The position numbers and the translations under genes were made by a program. This document shows positions 35,601-47,895 of a stretch of 64,000 nucleotides of DNA, piece by piece. The notes under the pieces are model-generated. The model made no database searches. It saw only the letters and a program-made list of their open reading frames with translations, and had not been told where the DNA came from. Origin of the DNA: Lagopus muta (Eukaryota > Chordata > Aves > Galliformes > Phasianidae); the NCBI RefSeq assembly GCF_023343835.1, contig NC_064437.1, positions 23,845,001-23,909,000 on the forward strand, in the 5' to 3' direction. The first letter of the stretch is position 1. Every line of letters starts with the position of its first letter.

Positions 35601-36584
35601 ACATTTTGTTGTGAAGAGGTACACTTTTACATGGGAAGTTTAAGGCCATGACCTCGTCTCCTCTGAGCCACTATTCATAGAGCCCTCAGGGGCAATCCTG
35701 TGACCCCTACTGCTTGAAACCACAGCTATTTTACTTTACAAGGGCCAAGTTTTACTTCTCAAATCTCAGTGAAGAGGGGGCAGGTACTCCCAGGTTTCTC
35801 CTCTCCTTGCTGCAGGGCTATGAGGAAAGCAGCTCTAGACCAAAGGAAAGCCCTGGAGCAGCCAGGGCATGGGACGTGATGGGATGGGATGGGATGTAGA
35901 AGTCCCCAATGCATTCTACTTTTAACCTTTGTTTTTTCTCCTTAAGAAAAGTCCTATTTTCAAAAAATAAAATCCAAACTGAAAGAAAGCTTAGTATGCA
36001 ATAAGCTTTTTAAATTATTACTTATATGTATATATATATATTACAAATTCCTACATATATTTCTTGGTAAATTAAAATTCATCCTGAACGTAAATTTACC
36101 AAAGATTATAAACGTTCCACTTTGGATTGCAAAGCCAGAGCTGAGTAGTGAAAGAAGAGGAACACTTTATTGCTATATATTTTCGTACTGCTGAAGAAAT
36201 ATTTTTGCAGCTAATAACTTTTTAAAAGCATCTAAGTATCTCTTAATGTCTCTAAATGAATACTTTTTAAAAACCATGTTAAATATTTCATGATGTTTCT
36301 TTAATTTTCCTAATTGTATTGCTCAATGGATGTCATAATTCAAACACTTGTATAGAAAAATTAGAACGCAGTTGCTTTAACTACTTGTGTTAAAAATTGT
36401 AAACTTAATTGTCAAAACAATTGATAAAATTAGAGATTTGAAGAGAAAATTGTGAAATGTTTGTTAGTTTTGGCATAGAATGAGTTATTAGAACCACTAC
36501 ACTAAAAAAATTGAACTCCATCAAACAGACTGATTGTTGTTACATGCCCAAGTGAACAAACTGCCGCTGTTTAGTCTCCATGGG
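32641..36584. other. Intergenic sequence upstream of GORAB, no protein gene seen
   Basis: Unique sequence with short frames only. It holds a direct duplication at about 34602-34630 (CCTCAGGGTCAG twice), an inverted 8-bp pair GGGATGTT/AACATCCC at about 33102-33131, one GGGAT triplet repeat at about 35880-35896, and an AT-rich end from 35930. A repeat-free block at about 33990-34170 with TTTAATTACC and CAATTATAACC motifs resembles a conserved element. Confidence 0.5.
35930..36560. other. Strongly AT-rich segment with a (TA)n core
   Basis: This is about 630 bases of AT-rich DNA, with a TATATGTATATATATATATT stretch at about 36024-36043 and many TTAAAA/AATTAA phrases. No gene is present. It could be a matrix-attachment-type segment or simply old degraded sequence. 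Confidence 0.45.
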
Positions 36585-36790
36585 AGACAATTACAGGGAA
36601 GAAGACATGATAGTAGCTTTTAAATATATAAAATGCAGCTCTAAAGAAGTCTGGGGTGGATAAGTGGAGAAGAAAGCTGGATGTGAGGAAGCACTTCCCA
36701 GCACATAGGGCAGCAAAATGTTAAAAATCGGCTTCAGAAGAGCACAGGGTCTCCACCACCAGATATTTTTAAGAATAAACATCTGTCGAG
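36585..36790 (+). mobile_element. Old CR1-like LINE fragment
   Basis: Diverged CR1 phrases appear in order: GAAGACATGATAGTAGCTTT, AAATATATAAAATGCAGCT, GCTGGATGTGAGGAAGCACT, GGGCAGCAAAATGTT, and GGTCTCCACCACCAGATATT. The sequence resembles the CR1 region upstream of the 3' tail, in sense orientation. It is more diverged than the copies near 50 kb. Confidence 0.65.
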
Positions 36791-39700
36791 CAAGACAGAG
36801 CAGAGGTCAGTGCAGTCCTGGGATAACAAGATGTGGTTTTCAGTGGTTTCAGATGTGTGGATCCCCACACAAGCTCTAGAGATGCAGATCCATAGATGCC
36901 CCATGGGCTGCTGTACAAGAATTTTGACCTCTCTATGCTGAATGACTGTTGCCAGCCCATTGGAAATTTGTCTTGTTCCCATGACCAGGATGCTTCCCAC
37001 ACCATTCCCACCTCCTCCTTCAGCTGTCACAACCTCATCACTCCACTCACAGACACGGCTGTGCCATCCCTGGTGGCAACCAGCTTTGCAAAAGTCAGCA
37101 TGGGAAATCATCCTCTTCTAGTGAGAAGACAGAAGGATGGATGTTTGCCAAACCCAGAGCCAGCAGTAGACCCTTATATGATGTGAAAACCACCCCAAAT
37201 ACCCCTCAGTGCCCTCTGACTACTTGCAGAATGCCCACTCATGACCAACAAGTCCAAAATGAGTTAGGGCCACTTCAGGTATCTCCTTCCAGTTACATGA
37301 CCTGGAGATGCTCTCTCCTCACCTCTCCTAATTTGAGAAGAACTTGGGAGTTACAGAACTCCCAGTTGCAGGTAAGGTGGTGGTAGCCCTCAGGGAGCAA
37401 TGTGGGATCCTGCTCCCATCCTGCTGTACCCCCACAAGATAGTGGTGTACATAGATGTAGCAATTAATCAGCTTGCACTGCTTTGGCTCATTTTTAGCCT
37501 ATGGGGCTGAAAGAACAGCTCAAACGAACAGCTCCATCCAAGGTTTGGGTACTTCCCCAGACCCTAGCAAAAAAGGATTGAGGATGCCAGCTAAGATTAC
37601 ATGCCCAATGCCAAGCCTTGATGGTTTCTCCATAGCCAGCTCAAAGGAAAAGAAAAAACAACCCAAAAAAACAACAGGAAAAAAAAAAAAGCTCGTGATC
37701 TTCAGTGAGGAACTGCCATTTACTGAGATGGGATTTTGGAGAAAGTCTTTAAAGGACTGAAGAACTGCAGAGAGCTTGGTTCTTACCAAGGCTCTAGCAG
37801 GTAACTTCCTTTTATGACTTTGGAAAGTCGTCCCTCCAAGGCAGGAGCTGCCTTCCAAAATGTTCTGATAGAAGCTGCTTTATAGCAGTTTCTCCAAGGG
37901 AAGTGTTTTCTTCAGTTAAGTTCTGGCACAACCGCAGGCCTGACTGACACCCCCAAGGCTTACCAGGGCCACATATGTTAATGAAGATTTCCATATCTTC
38001 ATTAGTTAGCATCAACTGCAAGTTCTGAGCCTGAGCTATAAAGACTGTAAATAAGCAGGCTGAAGGCCAGGGAAGCTTAGCAGCTCTTTGATGAGGAATC
38101 CAAGATCTCTGGAGAGAGATCTGTACCACACCCTGGCTGTGAACATGGATGTCACAGATCTCAGCTAGCAATAAATTATCAGTTCAGTAAGGAATGCTCC
38201 AATTAAAATAGGGGCAACCAAAATTAGACCCTTTACTACTGCAGCAGTAAGGTGAAAACAAGGATGATGGGTTTCTTCTGGTCGCCAAAGTAAAAGAATT
38301 GGTGGAAAATCCTAGTTTTGGAGCCAAGGTGAAGATGAAGTATTTTTAGTACAATCAGAAGAACTCATTTCATTTTGGGTCAAGGAGAAACATTCTGCCT
38401 GACCAGTAACAAAATACTCTGGTTTGCTTGGAGACTATTTAATCTTTTAAAAAGTCAAACTAAAACCCACAATTTCTTCTTTTCAATTAAGGCCCATCTG
38501 AAAAAGGAAGAAAACCTGTCTTTAAACTCAGTGACCTTCAGTAAAGCAAACAGCTTCAGCCCGAGAATGCTGATGTGAAGCATTTTTGATATTTAAGGAA
38601 GGCAAAACAATAGACGTCCTTTCCTTCTCATTGACTGACTCCAGTCCAGAGATGGGGGTTATTTTAGTTGCCTTCCTTTTCCCAGGAGATTTCATTTTTT
38701 AAACTCATGTAACACTCTCTTCTAATTCAGTTTGAAGTACAAATGGCCAGACTCAGTAAGGCATGAGAACATGGTTGAGCTGCCAGTTTGCACAAATATC
38801 AGGCAAAACAGTTCCATTTCCCCCTCCTCCCCCCCCCCCTTCTGCATTTTGGATTTCCTTTGAAATGATACCTGGACTTCAGAGGAAGCATGGGGTCCTC
38901 AGGACCAGCCACCCCTCAAACACACACAGCAAAACCATCCAAGCCCACATGCTCTGCCATGTAACCTGCACACCACAAAAATTCAGATGCCATCTTCAGT
39001 CCTGCAAAATATTAAGCCAGGCATTTAAGATTCACCCAATGATTAAGCATGAGCAGCTTGTAATCGTTTCCAGATTCCTCTCCTAGCAGGAGGAAAGGCT
39101 CCGCAATTCCTGTCTGCGTGCTCAGTGTAGCAATGCACTCCCAAACAGACTGAAGATGAGTTGAAGAGGACAAACTGATACCCTGAGCTTTGCAGCTGAG
39201 ATCAAGCCAGCATTACCTTTTAATCCAACATGATTAGCTTAGAAAAGCAGGATTATTTAGCCAGCATGCATCAGGGTACTTCCACATCATCTCTGTAGCA
39301 ACACCTGTGCACCAGCAACTAGAAACCCCCTTACATACACATGTTGAGATTCAGTCTGCATTTTTTCATCTGGCTTGGGAGCATTAAATGAAGATCAACT
39401 GTTGGAATCAGCCTCGTTTAGGGAAGTAGACTGTCTGTGCTCACAGACAGGACCTTTGTCCTCCAGGTTTTATAGAAAGCCCCCAAGATTGCAGCATTTC
39501 TGCAGAAGCTGCAGTGTAACCCAGGGAGCATCTGGATCCCCCCCTTCATGCCAATTCAGCAATATATTTTCCCCCAGACTGCTTGGCCATGAAAAAAAAA
39601 AAAAAGATCTGAAAACTTGCTCAAGGCTTCAAAACCCTCAGCAGCCCCAACCTGAAAGCAAACTCAGGTCTCCCCACTGCCTTTGAACACAGTGGGGATC

Positions 39701-41925
39701 TGCTCCAGCAGGTTAGCTCTCAGGGGCCACGTTGCTCCCTGCAGCTAAACCAGACGACATGTGAAATGGCAAGTACCTCTTAATTTTTATTATTTTTAAA
39801 CAGGATAGTTTAAGGACTATGTTTTTATTATTATTATTACGATTTTACTGGCAAATTTAGTGTGCTGCCTTCCCTCCTTAATGAAGGGAACCAAGGGCTG
39901 GTGCTCAGCTTCTGCTTTCTAGAAGCAGTCCCTGCAAACCTATTGTGAATAACCATAATCTCACCTCCCCAGAGCAAGAAAGCAGTTTTCATCAGCTCAA
40001 GCCATTTTTTCTTTTCTTGCCTCTGTACCTTCATGTTTTCTCCAAGGTTCCACTTATCTCCAAGCCCATGTCTGAGACATGGGCCTATGGCTTGCACCAT
40101 CCCTTCATATGCAAAAAGAGATGGGTCCTGTTCCAGGATGGAAACCTGGATGCATCCTCAAGGAGATCATCTCTGATCAAGGGAAAGGGGTTCATCACAG
40201 TCAACCATCACTTCCTTAGCCTGTCTCTTTGGGGAGGTGGGAAAAGAACATCAGCACAGAAGGGCAGAGACTATCCATTGGACTTGTGCAATCATTCAGT
40301 TTTACTGAGATTTCCCCTCTGCAGGCTGAGCTGTCTGCTCCCTCCAAGCACCATCACCCATGGGAAAACCACACCACAGGAACGAGGGGCAGGGTTTCAA
40401 AGTCAGGACAGATTTGCCCCTCACCACTAATTCGCAGCCTCCCCCATGGGCTGTTGCAGCATGAAAGCCATTAACATTTAAAAATACTTGCAGGAATGGG
40501 AACAGGAAAAAAAAAAAATGGTATTTGCAGAGGCCCATTCCTCAGCACACTTTCATGTGTGCCAAAGTTTGTTGGCATGGCTCTGAGTTTGATAGGGAAC
40601 ATCTGGGCTGCTGTTACTGCCTGGATGCTGGCTGAGGGCAGCAAACAAAGGGGGTTTGTGCAGGAATGGTTGAGGAGGGGGTGGTTTGGAGACAAAACAA
40701 GAATACACAGAGGAGAAAGCCAAATGTACACCCCAGTTTTTTTCCAAGGGGATACAAGCCTCCCCTTCCTTCTTTTTCTCTCCAGAGCATGCTGCAGCTA
40801 CAATAGCATGCAAGGCTCTAATGTGGCTCAGTACCCCACTACCTGTGATCAAGTCAACTGCCTAAGGAAATACCTGGGAGCTCTAAAGAGTGGACATGCA
40901 CATCAGGACTGCCACCTGGAGCTAGATTTCCAGCCCTTCCACCTCTGGGGCTCCTCAAAGCCACTCCAGAGAAGGTAGTTGGGTAGGGCATAGGACAAGC
41001 ATCCTTCTTGCTTTCTCTTGCTGTGCCTCTGCAGTTCCACTCTTCCTGGCCTGGGAAGCCTTTGGGAAAGATCTGCTGTCATTCTGGATGATTTTGGACC
41101 TTGCAGCAGAGGTTCATTGGCATCTTTAACTTCAGAGACCCACACAAAGCAAAGTCATACCTGTAGGACCTCGATGTTGGAGGCTGTGAAGGATGCTGAA
41201 TTTTGACAATACCCAAGGAAGGGGAGCTCTTCCCATGCTGTTACTGGCTCAGCACCTGCTTGACTGGATTTGTCCCTGGAACAACATAGAAGAGCACAGT
41301 GAGAGATCAGCATGGTTCATTTGCCTCTTGGCCACAGGTTGCCAATGGGATCCAGCTGAATAGCTGCCAATGCAGTGGGCTGGTGGGAAAATGCTTCTTG
41401 CAGGCAAGGGGAGCTCAAACACTTGTTTCATCTTGGAAAAGGTTGGCACGCATATCCAAATCGTCCAAACTTTTGGCTTCTGTATTTCCATCACTGACAC
41501 ATCTCAAAGTTCCTAATTGAAAAGATCTTTTCTCTGCATGGTTAGGCCGCTAACAGAAGCAAAATAAATAAATAAAAAAATAAAATAGGAAGCTTGAAAT
41601 TATCAAAGAAAAATATTTTTATTGACCTAGAAATTTCTTACCCTTCTTTTTTTTGTTTGTGCATTTTTCAGGACTCTTCATCTCCATGAGAGAAATACTG
41701 TCAGTTTCTCAAACATGCCAACAGAAGGAAAAAGTTACTAACTACCAACATCTATTTTTAACCTGAGCTCACCAGTCACGTCTCTCAGATGGTAGCTGGA
41801 CTCCCTTGAGGCTCTGCCATTGAGTTTATCAACGCTTTGAAGCCAGAGAGGATTTTAGTGGGTGGGACATTCCCCAGCTCTATGCTAACAGAGTAAGATC
41901 AGCAGTTGTTACAGATAGGTAAGAG
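36791..41925. other. Intergenic sequence, no gene seen
   Basis: Unique-looking sequence with several A- or T-runs (37680-37690, 39592-39604, 40508-40518), a C-rich run at about 38829-38839, an ATT microsatellite at about 39825-39838 and chance frames on both strands. Nothing with splice sites and protein similarity was recognised. Confidence 0.55.
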
Positions 41926-42077
41926 CTGAGAGCATCTCTGAAGAGTTTGTGTTCAGGAAACATTTAGATGCTGTACTGATGGACAAGGTTTAGTGGGGAA
42001 TATTGGTGATAGGTGGATGGTTGGATGGGATGATCTTGGAGATCTTTTCCAGCCTTGATGATGCTATGGTTCTACAA
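41926..42077 (+). mobile_element. CR1 LINE 3'-end fragment
   Basis: CR1 sense phrases are present: GAAACATTTAGATGCTGTAC, GGACAAGGTTTAGTGGG, GATGATCTTGGAGATCTTTT and CCAGCCTTGATGATGC, then TATGGTTCTAC near the degraded octamer end. The copy is 5'-truncated. Confidence 0.85.
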
Positions 42078-42194
42078 CTGCCTCACCAGTTTCTGAAGCC
42101 AGTTTCTGGCATCGCATGCCTCTGTCATCCATCTACCATTGAAAATACACTGTTCATTTCTTTCTCCCCATCACTTCCATAACTCAAAGGATGA

Positions 42195-42530
42195 GATGGA
42201 TTTTTCTGAATGCTTCCAAGAAGTTTGCCACCAGGCAAGGACCAGGCATGCAAAACTTTCAACCTGAGACATGAATGTTTGCAAAAGTTATTAGCTTATG
42301 AAAACAGCTCTAATGGAAACTGTTTTACTGCCATCATTTTAACGCTCCGAACAGAGCCTGCTGCAATATATAACATTATCAAGTGCCTGTCAGCATTTAA
42401 TAGAAGCCATAATTAACTGCTGTGGAAGAACATGGCAAAAATTTATTTTTAGGAAAACTTTTGGGAGCTGCATAATTCTGGCCTTATTTCTTTTTTATAA
42501 TCCCTCTCTACATGAGCCTTAATAAAGTTC
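42195..42530. promoter_or_regulatory. Candidate conserved noncoding element G
   Basis: AT-rich sequence between CR1-bearing stretches carries TTATTAGC, CATTTTAACG, CATTTAATAG, TAATTA (42410-42415) and TTTATTTTTAGG. Its texture is unlike the flanking sequence. Enhancer function is inferred from composition only. Confidence 0.3.
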
Positions 42531-43264
42531 ATAGGACAGAGTGAATACAAGACACAAGCATGTATCTCGTGGTATTAGTGATAGGATTTTCTTTTCTGTT
42601 AAACTACATAATCCAGAAACAACAGCAACGTTTGCTTTGGGATCTGGCCAGGCACTCAGCTCTGGATTCAGCCTTCCTGGCTGGTGCAATCCTGACCTTT
42701 TCATTTCCATTGGCCAAAGGTGCTCACAGCCAGGACTTAGTTGTCCCCATTTCAGGCTGTCCACCTCCTGGTGCTTTGTTCCCCAAATCAATGCAACCAA
42801 AGAAACTCAGACAAGTGCGTCAAGCCTGGCTCTCCCCCATTCTAGCAACCCTGTGCCCAAAATCCACTTTATCCCCCCAGCTCTGCAGGCTGGCAGGCCA
42901 CTTCCATGTCTCCCGATAGCCCAACAGCTGTTCTCTGTCCCTTCAGAGATTAGTTTGTTTTCCTAATGCAATTACCGCCACGTGGCTCTGCTTTCTGCAC
43001 AGATCAAGCCTGGATAGAGATAAAGCAGTGATAAGACTGCCTGCTGCTGCTGACCACGCTGCCTGTGGAGACACAAGCTGAGCCTGTTCTATGGGCATGC
43101 TGGGACTGCAGGGTCCCTGCTGCTCCAAGCTCCACAAAACCTCAGCCCCACTGGGCCAACATCTGGCTGAACACCCACCTGCCTGCAGCCAGGGCAGCTC
43201 CTGCACTCAGCCCAAGCCTACCCCACGAATATGTTGGTCAACAGCATCCTCTGTGCCAAGCATC
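42531..43264. other. Intergenic sequence, no gene seen
   Basis: The C-rich plus strand gives overlapping Pro/Ser-rich frames without splice signals or recognised similarity. No feature supported. Confidence 0.5.
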
Positions 43265-43372
43265 CTACAGGCACAGGACTTAAGGGACACAGCTAGAGGA
43301 CACGATGGGGATGGGTTGATAGCTGGACTAGATGATCTCAGCGGCCTTTTTCCAACCTTAACGATACCATGA
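43265..43372 (+). mobile_element. CR1 LINE 3'-end fragment
   Basis: The sense CR1 tail is recognisable: GATGGGGATGGGTTGATAGC, TGGACTAGATGATCTCAG, and CCTTTTTCCAACCTTAACGA followed by TACCATGA, a degraded octamer. It is short and diverged. Confidence 0.85.
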
Positions 43373-43529
43373 CCCGGCCCTGGTGCTTTCCATCACCTCC
43401 TGACATCCCCTCATTGTCCCCAGCCCACATGTGCAGGGTGGCAGTGAGCCCATGGCACCGCAGGGCACGCCGGGAGGAGACACCCAGAGCTGCACTGCCT
43501 GCAGGAGACGCGCATCCTCGCCAGATGTC

Positions 43530-43770
43530 TCTCATAAAGCTGCAAGTACTTTATTTTAATAATAAGTCTTAATGTATTCATTAAAGGCTCCCAGTGACCT
43601 GGGATGAATTTCCCCGCTATTGTAAAGGGCTGTGGGAATCTGGAAACCGCTGCATTACAGTTAATAACTTTAATTTTACAAGGCCCAAAATAGACAACTG
43701 AAAAAATACACAAACTCACTGTTTCCAATTAAGAAGGGATTTCTTCTAATTCCTCTGCCACCGGCACTCT
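43530..43770. promoter_or_regulatory. Candidate conserved noncoding element H
   Basis: A repeat-free AT-rich block carries TTTTAATAATAAG, TATTCATTAAAGG, CAGTTAATAACTTTAATTTT and TTCCAATTAAG. It directly follows a CR1 fragment and C-rich sequence. Conservation is untested. Confidence 0.3.
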
Positions 43771-46700
43771 TGTTTAGCAAACAGCATCGGCCGACATTCA
43801 GCCATAGGCAAGGGGAATGCACTGAGCATCCAGCACTTCATCTGCAAGACGCAAGGAAGACGACATGAACTCTCCTCCCCATCGTTGGTCAGTGACAGCA
43901 AACCCACACTGGGAGAGCCAAGGGCAAACCCTAGTGCCCGCTTAGCCCCAGTGGGTACTGAAACACAGGAAGACTTCCAACCATCCTCTCCCTGCTCCAT
44001 CCTAGGAGAGCTCCAACACCCACTGATATTTGAGGTTGGGCACACATCAGGTTTTAGGGCCAGGAAGGAATACTCTCCCCAGATCAGTTTACATTGTGTT
44101 TATTTTGTCTGTCTCTCCCTTCCTCTGTAGGAACAACAGATAGATGGGAGTCCAGAGGAAAAAAAAGATGGGAACAGAAAACAAAACTGTTTTTCTTGAT
44201 TTTGTTTAATTTTTGGCAATCTAACACTTTGCAGCCCAAATCTTTTAACTTCCAGTATGACTCCTTTTTGCTTTCCAGTTAAAAACAGTTCTCCAAGAAG
44301 ACGAGAGATGCTCTGTATGGAAATTTATTCAGCACAAGCCAAGCATTCTGGAGAGAAAAAGGGAATTTGCAAGTTCTTGCTTGGTGCCGCTGCTGCTGCC
44401 CATGCACTGCTGTGAGCAGGACTGAGCTCCCGTAGCAGCAGGCTCACTTCTCCAACCAAATCATAGTGGTGAAAAGTGATTTTCTTATTCCTCAAACCCA
44501 CGTTTCCCCATAAACACAGCAGCTCTGGAAGCTGGGGATGGGGCACTGGGGCAGCCCTTCATCAGTCGCAGGCATACTGAAAGCATCACTGCAGCATTGA
44601 GGAACGTGGACAGGCCCATCCATAGCTCTCTTTGAATGCACTGCAAAGAGAATATTTGCTCCTTGGTTTAAAGCCATCTGAATGCCTAGAGATAAGCCCT
44701 AGCCACCAGCTGATACCAGAGCTTATACTTGTGCTCACAAGAGTTTGAATAGGAAAGATGCTCTTTGAGCACACCCCCAGCCTCCCAGCTAGGATCAGTC
44801 AGAGATATTTAAACAAAAGTGCCTAAAACCCATAGAAGTCAAACCTATCATGCCAACAAACAGCTCCCAGTCAAAATCTACCATCTCCACACGTCAGCGA
44901 TGGAGTGTCTCACAACAACACCGTGCCATCAGGAGGTTGAAACATCCACAACAGCAGTTCAGACCCAATGATTTCTCAGTTCAAAGCAACTTCCAATAAT
45001 AAATAACAAAAATAAAATCAGAAAACTTATTTATGAAAATGTGCCTGGCTTGTGCTGACTGTCAAAAATGAAAAAATGCTCAAATTTCAGTCTCCAGCTG
45101 CAAAATCTTGGGTTTAAATAAATGATAATAAATAAATGATTTTCAGGTTTGAGACAAAGATTAACGAAAACTCAGAGAACCAACTCTTGCTTTTGCTAAC
45201 AACAACCACACTCAGATTTCCATCAAGTCCAGCTCCAAAGACCACGAAGGGAACTGAGCAGCAGATGTGAAGACAGGCAGGAACAGCAGTGACTGGAACT
45301 CAACAGCCAGGCACCCCCGGCTCGCCTCCAGGGTTTAAGGTACTTCCCCGCAATTTGGGTGAAAGCAGCAGCCCTGGGGGTGCCAGCTGCCCTGCCCAGC
45401 AGCACCACGCAGGCTGCAGGCGAGCATGGCTGCTGCCTCCCCATCTGGAGCCCATGTACGGCAAGTGGCAAGATTTATGTCGTGCTGAAGCATTCCACAG
45501 TTTTGAGCACAGAAATGATTGAACTCCAGATGTTAACAAGATGCAGGACCCTTTTTATTATTATTATTAAAAATGTGATTTCTTGTTTCGCTCATGACAA
45601 AGCCCATCAGATTAACTTATTAGGAGTGGAAATGCCATCAGGCTGGTGATGAGCGAGGACAGCTCTGGCTGCCTGGTAGCTCTGCCCAGTGCAGTGGTGC
45701 CTCCATCCACTGCAGTGTAACGGAGACAATGCTCGAAGGAAAGCCCTCAGCCTGCAAAGGTTCTGCTCCTCCAGCAGCGGGATCCTGCCCGTTGTCATCT
45801 CAGCTCCTATGGATGGGATGCTGTGCAGGATCACGGATGCTGTGCTGCAACAACCCAGCTCCCATGCTCCAATTCCCTTCAGAGAGAGTATCGCCAATGC
45901 CATTTCCCATTGGAAAGGAACCAACTCCCCCAATATTCCCACAGGCACTGCCGGGAGCATCCCTTGCACAGCCAACATCTGCATCCCAGAGCAGGGCTGG
46001 GAGCTGTTGTATTGTCACCATGTTATCACAGCAACTTGATCGCACGCTCACAGCACACGCGTCTTTGCGCCAGGAGATCAAACAGGTATGGGATGGCCCC
46101 GCGCCACACTGTCACCAAGCACTGCCCCACACCAAAAAAAAGGGAAGCCAGAAACAGAGCTCAGCATCTTGCCACCCTCCAGGCCACGAGTTGTGCCTTG
46201 CTTGGGGGCCATCTCCTTCCTAGTGTCACCACATGCCAGGTGAGCTCCAACCCAGCTGGCCCTCCTGGTTCTTCCCCTGATCCTGGATTTGCATCCCCAC
46301 TGAAACAAGCACAGGGAAGGTATGGGATGCACCAAGCCCCTCTGCTGATCCCGATGCACGTAGGTCAGATCTGAAAGCACACGTTGGGGTGAAGCCCCTA
46401 CTTATCCCCCCAGAGAGCTAGGAGATGATCACTTCCATTTGTTGAACCATATCCAAAACAAAATGAGTCTTTACTTTTATACAGCCCAATGTAAGTCATC
46501 CTTTAGTGCTCCCAGGTGCTCTATATCCAAAGCACATTGCTCTCCAAGCAGTCCTCAGGAGCTTCACCACTGCTATCCCATGCATGAGTGGAGCAGAGAC
46601 CAAAGAGCTCCAGCACCACAGCTTATCCACAGGCAGAAGGCAGGCCCATCCCGTGTGGATATACATCTAGACCAGTGGCACAAGTTTTTACTCCCTCCAC

Positions 46701-47162
46701 AACTTGAAGTGTAACTCAATCTACTCAACTGGAAATAGAACTTACATTGCATCCTGAATCCTTTCAAGCTCCTTTTCATAAAGCCAACATTCTTCCCTGA
46801 TTCAACAAGTTTCCAAATAAGACTGCTCTCAGGGTGCAATCCTCCACCAGCCCCTATGCAGAGCAGCAGAAGTGACACCATACCTAACAGCCCCACAGCT
46901 TCCCCTTAGGGGCAATCCAAGCACCACTTTCTGGACAATGCCATGGGGACAGCAGAATGAGGACATCTCCCTGCCCATAGGCTTTCAGCATCTGCAGCCT
47001 TAGGGAAAAAGCTCCCAAACCATACAGTATTGGGTGAGTTCAGGTGGTTTGCTGGATACTGGGGTTTCTTGGTGCCCAAGATAAGTAAGAAGAAAGGCAC
47101 TGAGCAGAAGTAGCAATGTGGAGGAATTCAGTTATTAAATAGGAGGTCACATTTTGCAATAT
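43771..47162. other. Intergenic sequence, no gene seen
   Basis: Mostly unique sequence. Long overlapping frames at 45607-46380 occur on both strands and in several frames at once, which argues against coding. An A/T-rich stretch at about 44990-45180 has repeated AATAAATAA phrases, and an ATT run occurs at 45556-45569. Confidence 0.5.
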
Positions 47163-47280
47163 AGAACCATGGAGTCATTAAGGTTGGACCATTTCTAATT
47201 TATCCTCACTGACCATGTCCCTCAGTGCCACACCTCCACTGTTCTTGAACACCCCCGAGGACAGTGACTCCATATGAAAC
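47163..47280 (-). mobile_element. CR1 LINE 3'-end fragment
   Basis: Reverse-complement CR1 phrases are present: GAGTCATTAAGGTTGGACC, CATGTCCCTCAGTGCCACAC, and CTGTTCTTGAACACCCCCGA, then GGACAGTGACTCC. The element's 3' end lies at the lower coordinate. Confidence 0.87.
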
Positions 47281-47389
47281 CCACTGTGCTTTTAGCCATG
47301 TAAGTGCATCAAAGAGTCTGGTACTTGGAGACCCTTTGCTCAGTTCAGTCAGAGAGAAAAGCACTGCACAGTAGCTTATACAAGGAGAT

Positions 47390-47560
47390 TGCAGTTAAAA
47401 ATGGGCTTCATTCAATAATTGTCAGCATTTGTTGTAACAGTAATCAGTAACAGTTAATATAACTTGAAGTAAATACCAGATTGCCATTTAATAGTGCTAA
47501 TACATAACCTATAAAACATGTTTGTGTAATTACACTGATAAGTTTCCAATCAGCAGTGAA
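47390..47560. promoter_or_regulatory. Candidate conserved noncoding element I between two CR1 pieces
   Basis: AT-rich sequence contains CAATAATTGTCAG, AGTAATCAGTAACAGTTAAT, GCCATTTAATAG and GTGTAATTACACTG (the palindrome GTGTAATTACAC). It lies between two same-orientation CR1 fragments but does not itself resemble CR1. Confidence 0.3.
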
Positions 47561-47699
47561 TAAAGTCTGTCCACAAAGCCTTACACAAAGCTTTAAAAGT
47601 CACCTATTGAAAGATGAATTTGCAGAGCATCTTCGTGAGCAGGGAGAGCAGCGTGGCACTGATGGGTAGAATAATGGGCTCCATCCTTCCCCAGCCCCC

Positions 47700-47895
47700 A
47701 CCCTGCTGCCACCCTCTGTTGATGCAACCCAGGATACTGTTGGCCTTCCAGGCTGCAAGAGCACACTACTGGCTCACATCCAGCTTTTCATCCACCAGGA
47801 CCCCCAAGCCCATTTCCCAGTCTATACATGTACCTACGATTGCCCTGACAGAAGCTCAGTTCCTTGCACTTGGCCTTGTTGAACCTCATTAGATT
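47700..47895 (-). mobile_element. CR1 LINE internal fragment
   Basis: Reverse-complement CR1 from a more 5' part of the element is present: CCAGGATACTGTTGGCCTTC, CACTACTGGCTCACATCCAG, CCACCAGGACCCCCAAG and CTTGGCCTTGTTGAACCTCA. The 92-residue plus-strand frame across it is antisense LINE sequence and not a gene. Confidence 0.88.

Noticed and set aside
47614..47892. 92-residue plus-strand frame
   Set aside because: Its second half is reverse-complement CR1 LINE sequence.
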